Assembly: GCA_000717735.1 (NCBI GenBank)
Contig: JOBE01000008.1
Coordinates: 1-64,000, forward strand
Length of the DNA stretch: 64,000 nucleotides
DNA from: Streptomyces griseoluteus
Lineage (GTDB): Bacteria > Actinomycetota > Actinomycetes > Streptomycetales > Streptomycetaceae
Direction: 5' to 3'
The position numbers were made by a program, and so were the translations under genes. Numbering within the stretch: position 1 is the stretch's first letter; each line of letters opens with the position of its first letter. The notes beneath the pieces were generated by a model. It had not been told where the DNA came from. It did no database searches and saw only the letters and a program-made list of their open reading frames with translations. This document shows, in pieces, positions 16,498 to 24,899 of this stretch.

Positions 16498-17074
16498 GTG
16501 CGCGGGCTCCTGAGAGCGAGCGCGCCCCGGGTGCCGGGCACGGTCGGCGGGTACCTGCTGAGCGGCGTGGTGCTCCTGCCCCTGCTGTTCACCCCCCCTC
16601 GCGCCACTCGCGCTCTGGTCGTGGGTGGTGCTCGCGCTCATCCCCGTGGTCGCGGCCCCCGAACGGGTCGGCGTCTTCACGGCCCTCGGCCGGACGGCGG
16701 ACCTGCTCAAGGGAAGCCGGTGGTGGTCCTTCCTGAACCTGGTGCTCGCGATGGTGGTGGCGTTCGGAGTGGATGTGTTCGGGGGCCTCTTCCTGGCCTT
16801 CCCCGAATCGGCGATCCAGGCGGCCGACGGCGTCAGCGATCCCCGCCCGGAAGACGTCGCCGCGTCACTGGGAGCCGCCATCGGGGGCTTCACCCTGATC
16901 CTCGGCATCCTGATGTTCCAGCTGGCCTTCACGCACCTGGTCGGCGCCCAGATCCACGCGGCGCCGCTCGCCCGCCGCAACGCCCAGGCCCCACCGCCCT
17001 GTCCGCCGCCGGGCGGTGCCTTCCCGCCGCCCCCGCCCGGTGCCTTCCCGCCGCCGAGGCGGCCCGGGGGGTGA
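16498..17074 (+). pseudogene. Frameshifted membrane protein
   Basis: The reading frame from the GTG at 16498 (gggaaggga upstream) encodes VRGLLRASAPRVPG and a hydrophobic segment GGYLLSGVVLLPLLF. At a run of seven C (16592-16598) the homology-like reading moves to the next frame, continuing APLALWSWVVLALIPVVAAP and two more membrane segments. The C-terminus is HLVGAQIHAAPLARR with a Pro/Gly-rich tail ending at 17074. With six C the two parts fuse into one ~190-aa protein with about four helices. So this is either a real frameshift mutation or a homopolymer error in the assembly. The family is uncertain. Confidence 0.65.
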
Positions 17075-17169
17075 GTTCCGGCGGGTGAGTCCCGGAGGGC
17101 CGGAGGGGTACGGGTGGTCGTCGCCGACCACCGGCCGCGGTACCCGCTCCGGCACGGGCCGGCGAGCGA

Positions 17170-18405
17170 TCAGTTCCCGGTGAGAGAGGCCAGGTACGCG
17201 TTCGTCTTCTCCGGGTCGAAGAAGAAGTTCTCGAAGTCCGACGGGTCGTTGAAGCCGTTCGCGAAGCGGTCGGCGATGGGCTGGAGCCGGCCGGCCGCGC
17301 CGAGCAGGTTGAGGACGTGCTCCGGCGGCGGGGCGAGCATGGCGTTCGTCCACTTGGTGACGTGCTGGGCCGTCTGCCAGTAGCGGTCGAAGGCGCCCTG
17401 CATCCACTCCTCGTCGAAGGGCTGCTCGCCCCGCTCGACGATGGCGGCGAGGTACGCGGCGGCGCACTTGGACGCCGAGTTGGAGCCCTGTCCGGTGATC
17501 GGGTCGTTGGCGACGACGACGTCGGCGACGCCGAGGACCAGTCCGCCGCCGGGGAGGCGGCCGATCGGGTTGCGGACGGTCGGCGCGTAGCGGCCGGCGA
17601 GGGTGCCGCCGGCGTCGGTCAGCTCGACCTTGGTGGCCCGCGCGTACTCCCAGGGCGTGAACTTCTCCATCAGCTCCAGGGTCAGCGACAGGTGCTCCGC
17701 CGGGTCCTTCACGCCCTGGAAGGCGTCGAGCGGGCCGCCCGGGACGCCCTCCCAGAAGAGGATGTCGGCACGGCCGCCGGTGGTCAGCGTCGGCATGACG
17801 AAGAGTTCGCCCACGCCCGGGACGATGTTGCAGCGGACCGCGTCGAAGTCCGGGTGCTCGGGGCGCGGGCCGAGGCCGTGGACGTACGCGACGGCCAGCG
17901 CGCGCTGCGGCTCGCTGTACGGGGAGCGGGCGGCGTCCCGGCCGAACATCGAGACCAGTTCGCCCTTGCCCGCCGCGACGAGCACCAGGTCGTAGCTGCG
18001 GGAGAAGTAGTCCAGGTCGCCGACGGCCGCGCCGTGTATGACCAGCTGGCCGCCGCGCTGGGCGAAGGTCTCCATCCAGCCGGCCATCTTGACCCGCTGG
18101 TCGACGGACTGGGCGTACCCGTCGAGCTTCCCGACCCAGTCGATCACCCGGCCGGAGTCGGGGCCGGCGACGGAGACGCCGAGGCCCTCGATGCGCGGGG
18201 CCTGGGACTCCCAGAAGTCGAGGCCGAGGTCACGCTCGTGCTGGAGCGCGGTGTCGAACATGCACTGGGTGGACATGACCCGGCCGGACCGGATCTCGTC
18301 CGCGGTCCGGTTCGACATGAGGGTGACCTCGTACCCCCGCGACTGGAGTCCGAGGGCGAGCTGCAGGCCGGACTGGCCCGCGCCGACTATGAGTATCTTC
18401 CGCAT
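17170..18405 (-). CDS. StyA-like FAD-dependent monooxygenase in conservon operon
   Basis: 411 aa from ATG 18405, with AGGAG eight bases upstream. The Rossmann start RKILIVGAGQSGLQLALGL binds FAD. The fold layout and motifs such as SNRTADEIRSGRVMSTQ and NDPITGQGSNSASKCAAAY resemble styrene/indole monooxygenase oxygenase subunits (group E flavoproteins), which epoxidise vinyl aromatics using reduced FAD from a partner reductase. No StyB reductase lies nearby. It follows cvnD by 47 bp on the same strand, so it is probably the fifth gene of the conservon operon. The substrate is unknown. Confidence 0.85.
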   Translation of the reverse strand: MRKILIVGAGQSGLQLALGLQSRGYEVTLMSNRTADEIRSGRVMSTQCMFDTALQHERDLGLDFWESQAPRIEGLGVSVAGPDSGRVIDWVGKLDGYAQSVDQRVKMAGWMETFAQRGGQLVIHGAAVGDLDYFSRSYDLVLVAAGKGELVSMFGRDAARSPYSEPQRALAVAYVHGLGPRPEHPDFDAVRCNIVPGVGELFVMPTLTTGGRADILFWEGVPGGPLDAFQGVKDPAEHLSLTLELMEKFTPWEYARATKVELTDAGGTLAGRYAPTVRNPIGRLPGGGLVLGVADVVVANDPITGQGSNSASKCAAAYLAAIVERGEQPFDEEWMQGAFDRYWQTAQHVTKWTNAMLAPPPEHVLNLLGAAGRLQPIADRFANGFNDPSDFENFFFDPEKTNAYLASLTGN

Positions 18406-18452
18406 GGGTGGTGCTCCTGGCGTGACGGTCGTGTCAGTCGTGACGGGGAGGA

Positions 18453-19172
18453 CTATTCGGGCGTGGCTTCGAGCGCGTGCGCGACCATCGCGAGCAGGCT
18501 CTCGACGACGCTGTACCGCTTGCGCGCGTCCATGATCACCACGGGTACGTGCGGCGGCACGGTCAAAGCTTCCCTGACGTCCTCCGCCTCGAACACCTCG
18601 GTGCCCTCGAAGTGGTTGACGGCCACGATGTACGGAAGTCCACAGCTCTCGAAGTAGTCGAGGGCCGGGAAGCAGTCGGTGAGCCTGCGGGTGTCGGCGA
18701 GCACGATCGCGCCGATCGCCCCGCGCACCAGGTCGTCCCACATGAACCAGAAGCGCTGCTGTCCCGGCGTGCCGAAGACGTACAGCACCAGGTCGTTGTC
18801 GAGCGTGATCCGGCCGAAGTCCATCGCCACCGTGGTGGTGAGCTTGTCCGGGGTGGCGCTGAGGTCGTCGGTGTCCTCGCTCGCCCGCGTCATCAGCGCC
18901 TCGGTCTGGAGCGGGGTGATCTCCGAGACCGCGCGGACGAAGGTGGTCTTGCCCACGCCGAAGCCGCCCGCGACGACGATCTTCGTCGCTATCGGGGCGC
19001 GGGTGTGGTCGAGCTGCCAGTCCTGTGCCCCGTCGTCGGCGTCCGGGACGGGGGCCGGGGTGTGCGAGCCGGCGGTATCCCGTTCGAACGGATCGGCCTT
19101 GGGCTGCGCGGGGATGCCGGCGACCGACGGTGAATCGGAGACGGCGGAGGCGTCAGAGACGACGGAGTCCAC
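18453..19172 (-). CDS. cvnD: Conservon GTPase-like protein CvnD
   Basis: 239 aa. A ~55-aa Pro/Asp-rich N-terminal extension precedes a small Ras/MglA-like G domain: P-loop GGFGVGKTT, switch-2 region VFGTPGQQR, and NHF where NKxD is usual. The product should bind and perhaps hydrolyse GTP as the output switch of the CvnA-B-C-D membrane complex, which behaves like a bacterial analogue of GPCR/G-protein signalling. It overlaps cvnC by 20 bp. Cells without the long extension would start nearer TKIVVAGG, so the start is moderately certain. Confidence 0.92.
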   Translation of the reverse strand: MDSVVSDASAVSDSPSVAGIPAQPKADPFERDTAGSHTPAPVPDADDGAQDWQLDHTRAPIATKIVVAGGFGVGKTTFVRAVSEITPLQTEALMTRASEDTDDLSATPDKLTTTVAMDFGRITLDNDLVLYVFGTPGQQRFWFMWDDLVRGAIGAIVLADTRRLTDCFPALDYFESCGLPYIVAVNHFEGTEVFEAEDVREALTVPPHVPVVIMDARKRYSVVESLLAMVAHALEATPE

Positions 19173-19584
19173 TCAGCACCCTTTCGAGGAGCGCGCGGTC
19201 GGGCTGGCCGGTTCCGTGACCGGTCCCGTACACACGGATCTTTCCCTGGTCGGCCAGGTCGCTGAGGAGCACCCGGACGACACCCAACGGCATCTTCAAC
19301 AGCGCCGAGATCTCCGCGACCGTCCGCATCCGGCGGCAGATCTCGACGATCGCCCGCATCTCCGGCATCAGACCGCGGGCGCCGGGGCCGCCGTCCGTCA
19401 GGACCTTGCGTGCGGCGGGCGCTTCGAGCGCCGCCACGAAGGTCTCGACGAGCAGGACGTGGCCGAAGCGGGTACGACCGCCGGTCAGCGAATACGGGCG
19501 TACGCGCGCGGGGCGGCGGCCGTCTCCACGGACCGGCAGTCGGTGTGCGTGGCGCCCCGGGTAGGCCGAAGAAGCTGACGTCAC
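19153..19584 (-). CDS. cvnC: Conservon protein CvnC (DUF742)
   Basis: 143 aa, GTG start overlapping the cvnB stop (GTGA, 19581-19584). DUF742 core: VRPYSLTGGRTR near residue 28, then a winged-helix-like region IVEICRRMRTVAEISALLKMPLGVVRVLLSDL. In conservons this protein joins the sensor complex and has a DNA-binding-like fold without proven DNA binding. It lies between the roadblock protein and the GTPase, as usual. Confidence 0.92.
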   Translation of the reverse strand: MTSASSAYPGRHAHRLPVRGDGRRPARVRPYSLTGGRTRFGHVLLVETFVAALEAPAARKVLTDGGPGARGLMPEMRAIVEICRRMRTVAEISALLKMPLGVVRVLLSDLADQGKIRVYGTGHGTGQPDRALLERVLSGLRRL

Positions 19585-20072
19585 TGGGTGCTCTCCATCG
19601 ATTTGCGCAGCTCGCTGCGGACTTCGGGGGTGAGTACGTGACCGGCGCGGCCCACGAAGAGCGCCATGTGGTACGCCACGACGCTCATGTCGCAGTCGGG
19701 CGTGGCGTGGACGCCGAGCAGCGAACCGTCGCTGATCGACATCACGAAGACGCTGCCCTCCTCCATCGCCACCATGGTCTGCTTGACCCCGCCGCCGTCC
19801 ATCAGGCGGGCGGCGCCGATGGTCAGGCTGCCGATGCCCGAGACGATGGTGGCCAGGTCGGCGCTGGAGCCGCGCGGCCCGTCAGGACGGCCGGCTTCGG
19901 CGGCGGCCGTCGTGCTCTGCTGGGCGGCCGGGTCGGACGAGAGCAGCAGCAGGCCGTCGGAGGAGACGACGGCGACCGAGCGGACCCCGGGTACCTCCTC
20001 CACCAGATTTCCCAGCAGCCATTGCAGGTTGCGGGCTTCCGTGCTCAGTCCGAACGTTCCCGTCGCAGTCAA
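19581..20072 (-). CDS. cvnB: Conservon roadblock/LC7 protein CvnB
   Basis: 163 aa from a TTG at 20072 whose stop/start overlap with cvnA is TTGA and which has GGAGGC six bases upstream. A longer reading without that site is unlikely. Roadblock/LC7 fold: LQWLLGNLVEEVPGVRSVAV, SSDGLLLLSS, then GSVFVMSISDGSLLGVHA. CvnB proteins bridge the CvnA kinase and the CvnD GTPase, akin to the MglB type of GTPase-activating partner. Confidence 0.93.
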   Translation of the reverse strand: MTATGTFGLSTEARNLQWLLGNLVEEVPGVRSVAVVSSDGLLLLSSDPAAQQSTTAAAEAGRPDGPRGSSADLATIVSGIGSLTIGAARLMDGGGVKQTMVAMEEGSVFVMSISDGSLLGVHATPDCDMSVVAYHMALFVGRAGHVLTPEVRSELRKSMESTQ

Positions 20073-23000
20073 CTGCGTGCCTCCTCGACTGTGTCCCCCG
20101 TCAACTCCTCTGTACGTGCGGTCTTCGCGGCGTCTATCCGCGCCGTGTCCATCTCCGCCTCCACGTCGCGGCGCCCGTCCTTGGCGCCCTGGTGGAAGCC
20201 GCCGAGGCGGCGGCGCAGGGCCTCCGCGTCCACGCCGCCCTGACGGGGCGTGGTGGCGGCACCGGCCGGGCGGACCACCTGCGGGGTGCGCTTGGGCAGG
20301 CCCTTGTCGGTGATCCGCTCCCACTGGGCGGGACGCGGGCCCGGAACCGACTCGTCGGTGACCGGCTGATCGGTGACCGGCTCGGCGGTCACCGGCTGGT
20401 CGGTGACCGACTCGGCGGCGGCCGGCTGGTCCGTGAACGGCTCGGCGGCGGCCGGCTGGTCCGTGAACGGCTCAGCGGCGGCCGGCTGGTCCGTGAACGG
20501 CTCAGCGGCGGCGCGTCCGTGGGCGTCCGGCTCCGGCTGCGGGTCGGGCAGCCGGACCTGGAGCGTGGTCTCGGAGACCGACGCGCCCAGGGCGGCCGGC
20601 TCGGGCTCCTCGTACACAAGCTCCGGGGCCTGGTGAGACGCCGGCTCCGGGGCCTGGTGAGACGTCGGCTCGGGGGCCTGGTGAGACGTCGGCTCGGGGG
20701 TCGGCTCCGGGGGCGTCTCCGCGTCCCGCGCCGTGTTCACCTCCGCCGCCAGGAACGCCCGCTCCGCCGCCTCGACGAGCGGGTCGCGGTTCCGGGACGG
20801 CAGCGTGTTGGAGTTGGCCTCCGCGGCCGAGCCGGGCAGCTGGAGCACGGGCGCCGCGCCCGCCACCCGTACCGGCTCCGTCACGGTGGTCGGCGGGGCG
20901 GTGGGGAGCAGGGCCTGCGGCAGGACCACGACGGCCGCCGTGCCGCCCGGCTTCTGCTCGCGCAGCTCGACGCGGACGCCATGGCGGGCTGCGAGCATGG
21001 CGATGACGCGCATGCCGAGGCCCTCGCCGTCGAAGGCGGCCGGATCGGCCTGGGCCAGGCGCTCGTTGAGCTCGGCGAGGCGGGACGGGGTCACGCCGAT
21101 GCCCGCGTCCTGCACGGAGAGCATCACCTCGCCGGACTCCAGGAGCCAGCCGGAGAGCTGGACCTCCGCGTCGGGCGGCGAGAAGGAGGTGGCGTTCTCC
21201 AGGAGTTCCGCGATCAGGTGGCTCAGGTCGTCCGCGGCGAACCCGGCGATCTGGGCGTGCGGCGGCAGCGACTGGATCGTGACCCGTTCGTACCGCTCGA
21301 TCTCGCTGACGGCGGCGCGCAGCACGTCGACGAGCGGGACGGGCCCGGCGTGGCCGTGGACGTGCTCGTGCCCGGCGAGGACGAGCAGGTTCTCGCTGTG
21401 GCGGCGCATGACGGTCGCCATGTGGTCGAGCTTGAAGAGGGTCGCGAGGCGGTCCGGGTCCTGCTCGCGCTCCTCCAGCTTCTCGATGACGCCGAGCTGC
21501 CGCTCGACGAGCCCCAGGCTGCGCAGCGAGAGGTTGACGAAGGTGTGGTGGACGGTGCTCCTGAGCCGTTCGAGGTCGGCCGTGAGGAGGGCGACCCGGC
21601 CCTGGAGTTCGGCGCGCTGGGTGGCCAGCTCGGCGCCGAGGGCGTCCTTGGCGGCGGCCATGTCGGCCTGCCCCGCGGTGAGCCGCTCGGTGTGCGCGGC
21701 GAGGCCGTGGAGCTTGCCGTGCAGGGTGTTGAGGGAACGGACGACCTGCGCGAACTCGTCGTTGCGGCCGGTGAAGCGGACCGGCTCCTCCGTCTGCGGC
21801 GCGGGGGCGGCGGCGAGCCGGGCGGCGCCGATACGGAGAACCGCGAGCGGCCGGGTGAGGGTGCGGGCGACGTAGGTGGAGATGCCGATCGCGACGAGCA
21901 GGCAGCCGCCGAGGAAGGCGATGCGCAGTTCGAGGGCGGTGACGTCGTCGTCGCGGAGCGCGGCGAGCTGTTCGACCCGCTCGGCGGCGAGGGCGGACTC
22001 GACGCCCCGCATCTGCTCGACGCGGGCGGAGAGGGCGGACTCCAGGCCGGCCCGGTCGGTCTCGCGCTCGGTCTCCGTGAGGCGGGGCTGGTCGGTGAGG
22101 GAGGCGAGGAGTCGCTCGGCGCTCTTGACGTCGGGTCCGGCGACGGTGGCGGCGAGGGAGTCGCGGGCGGCGGATCCGGCGGCCTGGTCGAAGTCGCCCA
22201 GGGCGGCGAGTTCACGGACGCGGGCCTGCTGGGCGGCGGCGGTGAGGGCGTCGCGGGCCCGCTCGGCCTCGGCGGTGCCTTCGGGGACGTCGGGGACGTA
22301 GGTGCCGGTCTCGGGGTCGTAGTGGACGTCCCCGGTGGGCTCGGGCTGTGCCACGGAGAGCGCGGCGAGGAGCAGGCCGCGGGTGGCCGAGGCCTGTTCG
22401 ACGGCGCGGCCGAGGGCGGCAGGGGCGCGGGTGGCCTCGGTGAGCGCGGTGTCGGAGGCGCGGGGCGGGGTCTCGTCGGCCAGTTCGTCGGCGAGGGCCT
22501 GGAGCTTGGTGATGACCTCGGAGTACGCCCGGTGGGCCTCCAGGGCCGTGCCCTTGCCGGTGAGGGCGGCGCGGCGGACGGAGGGGACTCCGCCGAGGTC
22601 GCGGCGGAGTTCGGCGGAGGCGGCGGGCCGGATCTCGTCGATCTGGCGGTCGACCCGGGTGGAACGGGTGCTGGTGACCTGGCGCTTGTCCTTGGCGTCG
22701 CCGCTCTGGGTGTCCCGGCCGGCGGCGATGTACGCGACGACCTCGTCGCGCTCGTCGGCGAGGGAGTGGGCCAGGGTGACGGCCTGCCGGTCGAGTTCGG
22801 CGAGGGTGACCAGGCGCTGGGAGTCGGTGAGCTGGGTGGAGGCGGCGAGGACCGCGGGGGCTCCGGCGGCGAGGACGGTGACGCCGACGAGGGCGACGCC
22901 GGCGACCAGCCGGTTGCGGACGCGCTTGGAGCGGCCGGTGGGGGCCTGCACGGAGGGCGCGTTGCCCGGGGGGGTGGTGCTTCCGGGAACGGGGTCACCG

Positions 23001-23122
23001 GAGGGGGCGTTGCCGTGGGGAGCCGTGGCGGCGCCGGCGTCCGGGGTCGGGATCACACCGGGGGTCTGGCTCCGCGCGCCGTTCTTGCTCCGAGGCCGCT
23101 TCATCTGCACCGGTGCTCGCAT
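20069..23122 (-). CDS. cvnA: Conservon sensor histidine kinase-like protein CvnA
   Basis: About 1017 aa from ATG 23122 (a TTG at 23143 and an ATG at 23104 are alternatives). The order is a cytoplasmic Pro-rich N-terminus, membrane segment 1, a ~290-aa extracytoplasmic sensor region of nitrate/nitrite-sensing (NIT) type, membrane segment 2, HAMP, helical dimerisation region, and HATPase with AELLENATSFSPP as N box and DAGIGV as G1. The usual phospho-acceptor HExxT motif is not apparent, as in other CvnA. The last ~290 residues are disordered and contain EPTSHQAP-type and AAAEPFTDQP-type repeats. First gene of the operon cvnA-B-C-D-monooxygenase. Confidence 0.92.
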   Translation of the reverse strand: MRAPVQMKRPRSKNGARSQTPGVIPTPDAGAATAPHGNAPSGDPVPGSTTPPGNAPSVQAPTGRSKRVRNRLVAGVALVGVTVLAAGAPAVLAASTQLTDSQRLVTLAELDRQAVTLAHSLADERDEVVAYIAAGRDTQSGDAKDKRQVTSTRSTRVDRQIDEIRPAASAELRRDLGGVPSVRRAALTGKGTALEAHRAYSEVITKLQALADELADETPPRASDTALTEATRAPAALGRAVEQASATRGLLLAALSVAQPEPTGDVHYDPETGTYVPDVPEGTAEAERARDALTAAAQQARVRELAALGDFDQAAGSAARDSLAATVAGPDVKSAERLLASLTDQPRLTETERETDRAGLESALSARVEQMRGVESALAAERVEQLAALRDDDVTALELRIAFLGGCLLVAIGISTYVARTLTRPLAVLRIGAARLAAAPAPQTEEPVRFTGRNDEFAQVVRSLNTLHGKLHGLAAHTERLTAGQADMAAAKDALGAELATQRAELQGRVALLTADLERLRSTVHHTFVNLSLRSLGLVERQLGVIEKLEEREQDPDRLATLFKLDHMATVMRRHSENLLVLAGHEHVHGHAGPVPLVDVLRAAVSEIERYERVTIQSLPPHAQIAGFAADDLSHLIAELLENATSFSPPDAEVQLSGWLLESGEVMLSVQDAGIGVTPSRLAELNERLAQADPAAFDGEGLGMRVIAMLAARHGVRVELREQKPGGTAAVVVLPQALLPTAPPTTVTEPVRVAGAAPVLQLPGSAAEANSNTLPSRNRDPLVEAAERAFLAAEVNTARDAETPPEPTPEPTSHQAPEPTSHQAPEPASHQAPELVYEEPEPAALGASVSETTLQVRLPDPQPEPDAHGRAAAEPFTDQPAAAEPFTDQPAAAEPFTDQPAAAESVTDQPVTAEPVTDQPVTDESVPGPRPAQWERITDKGLPKRTPQVVRPAGAATTPRQGGVDAEALRRRLGGFHQGAKDGRRDVEAEMDTARIDAAKTARTEELTGDTVEEARS
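20411..20512. repeat. 30-bp tandem repeats inside cvnA
   Basis: Three near-identical 30-bp units begin at 20411, 20441 and 20471 with a partial fourth, and more diverged units extend toward 20348. They encode the AAAEPFTDQP decapeptide repeats of the CvnA tail. A separate 24-bp array at about 20621-20710 encodes the SHQAPEPT repeats. Both keep the frame, so copy number can vary without breaking the gene. Confidence 0.85.
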
Positions 23123-23482
23123 TCTTGACTCGTCCAGCCACAAAGCAGAGGTGACGGCCAGTCACATGGAGCGCCCCCACCCCTGGTACGGCTTCCGACC
23201 ATTCCAGCGCTTCTGGGAAGGGGGCGTGCATCGGCCGCTCCGCCACCCGAACGAGTGAACAACACTCACGAGTTGGCGAACAACTTCTCCGGGCGGGCCC
23301 CGGGGACCCCGGAGTGCTCCCGGTTGGATCTTCCGCGCGGGCTTTGGCAAGATGCCCGCCCGCAGCTCCGCGGAAGTGCCCGTTCCGCCCTCGCGAACCG
23401 CCCCTGTCGGGTTGGTACAGGCCATTTACGGTCATTTGCAGGTCTCGTGAAGAAGGGCACCGGGCCGGGCACACTGGGTGCC
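23123..23482. other. Divergent intergenic region, cvnA / PP2C-like gene
   Basis: 360 bp between divergent genes, somewhat less G/C-rich around 23251-23290 and 23415-23450. A small dyad gagtg-aacaa-cactc lies at 23253-23267. It must hold the cvnA promoter and that of the PP2C-like gene, but I see no convincing -35/-10 pair. No small gene is supported. Confidence 0.6.
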
Positions 23483-24274
23483 ATGCGCAGTGAAGTCGCC
23501 TCCCTCCCCGGCAGCCCCGAACGCCCCAACGAGGACTGGGTGGCCACCACCCTGCCCGCCTCGGGCAGCGGCGGAACCGTCGTCCTCCTCGACGGCGTCA
23601 CACCGCCCGCGGGTGATGACGGTTGTATGCACACCGTGCCGTGGTTCACCACGCGACTGGGCGGAGCTTTGACCGAACTGTCCGCTTCCCGACCGGACAT
23701 GCCCCTGTCGGAGATCCTCTCCGCCGCAATCCGGCGCACCGCGGACGCCCATCGGAACACCTGTGACCTTTCTCACGTACGTACGCCCCAGGCGACCGTC
23801 GTCCTCGTCCGCTGGGACGAGACCCGGGTCGAACACCTCGTCCTCTCCGACTCCGTCCTTCTCCTGGAGTCCCCGGACGGGTCGGTACGGGCCGTGCTCG
23901 ACGACCGGCTCGACCGGGTGCCCGAGGAGGTCCTGCGCTCCCTGGCGGCGACGGACCGGCTGCGGAACCGGGAGGGCGGCTTCTTCACCGCGGCGGCCGA
24001 CCCGGCGGTCGCGGGGCGGGCGGTGACGGGGACGACGCCGCGCACGGAGGTACGGTCCCTGGCCGCGCTCACGGACGGGGCGAGCCGCTGGGTGGACCTG
24101 TTCGGCGAGGGCGACTGGACGGACTGCCACCTCGTCCTGCGCAAGGAGGGGCCGCTCGGCCTGCTCCACCGGGTGCGGACCCTGGAGGCGGCGGACGAGG
24201 AGGCGGGCGGGGTGCGCCGCTGGAAGCGGCACGACGACGCCACGGCCGCCTACGTGGAACTGCCCGCCCCCTGA
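23483..24274 (+). CDS. PP2C-like protein
   Basis: 263 aa from ATG 23483; the frame is open further upstream into the regulatory gap but without a plausible start. PP2C-like landmarks are PGSPERPNEDW at the N-terminus, TVVLLDGVTPP (Asp-Gly metal site), and ALTDGASRWVDLFG toward the C-terminus. Some metal-binding Asp of classical PP2C are not obvious, so phosphatase activity is inferred only. It is divergent from the conservon operon and convergent with a MarR gene 4 bp away. Confidence 0.72.
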   Translation: MRSEVASLPGSPERPNEDWVATTLPASGSGGTVVLLDGVTPPAGDDGCMHTVPWFTTRLGGALTELSASRPDMPLSEILSAAIRRTADAHRNTCDLSHVRTPQATVVLVRWDETRVEHLVLSDSVLLLESPDGSVRAVLDDRLDRVPEEVLRSLAATDRLRNREGGFFTAAADPAVAGRAVTGTTPRTEVRSLAALTDGASRWVDLFGEGDWTDCHLVLRKEGPLGLLHRVRTLEAADEEAGGVRRWKRHDDATAAYVELPAP

Positions 24275-24278
24275 GCGG

Positions 24279-24791
24279 TCACCCCTCGAACCGGACGTTG
24301 AAGTGGTTCAGGAGCCGGGCGAGTTCGGCGACCTCGGCGCGGTCCCAGTCGGTGAGCTTGCGGACGTACCGCTCGCGCCGGGCGTCGCGCACGCGCCGGA
24401 ACCGCCGGCGGCCCTCCTCGGTGAGCCGGACCAGCGACGCGCGCCCGTCGGCGGGGTCGGGGTCGCGGGCGACGAGCCCGAGCTCCTCGAGGGCGCGGAG
24501 CTGGCGGCTCATGGTGGCCTTGCCGACCCCGAAGTACCCGGCGAGTTCGGTGGCCCGCTGGGGGCCGGCGTCGTCGAGGCGTACGAAGAGGCCGTAGGCG
24601 GCGGGTTCCAGCTCCGGGTGGACCTCCCGGGCCATCTCGCCGGACTGGGCGCGGGCGCGCCGCAGGAAGACCGCCAGTTCGCGTTCGAGCGCGAGGAACT
24701 CCGGGTCGACCCCGCTGGTCGGGAGAACCCGGTCCTCGCTTCCCGCAGGCCGGGCGGCCCGTTCTTCGCCTCCCATGCCGCTTGCGTGCAC
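24279..24791 (-). CDS. MarR-family transcriptional regulator
   Basis: 170 aa (GTG 24791; ATG 24776 is an alternative). Winged helix: QRATELAGYFGVGKATMSRQLRALEELGLV, then the wing DPADGRASLVRLTEEGRRR. MarR dimers repress nearby genes and are released by small phenolic ligands. The 3' end is 4 bp from the PP2C-like stop; the 5' side faces the TnpB remnant. Confidence 0.9.
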   Translation of the reverse strand: MHASGMGGEERAARPAGSEDRVLPTSGVDPEFLALERELAVFLRRARAQSGEMAREVHPELEPAAYGLFVRLDDAGPQRATELAGYFGVGKATMSRQLRALEELGLVARDPDPADGRASLVRLTEEGRRRFRRVRDARRERYVRKLTDWDRAEVAELARLLNHFNVRFEG

Positions 24792-24899
24792 GTCAGCACC
24801 CCCACACGTTCTCCGGCTGCATCCCTGCCGCTGTCCTTCATCGCGTCACGGCCATCGCCGGGACCCTTCCAGTATTTCGCAGGATTGACGTGCTCTCCC

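Noticed and set aside
20349..20710. Regular repeats as a CRISPR array
   Set aside because: Units are contiguous, 24 and 30 bp, without spacers, and code in frame for CvnA repeats.
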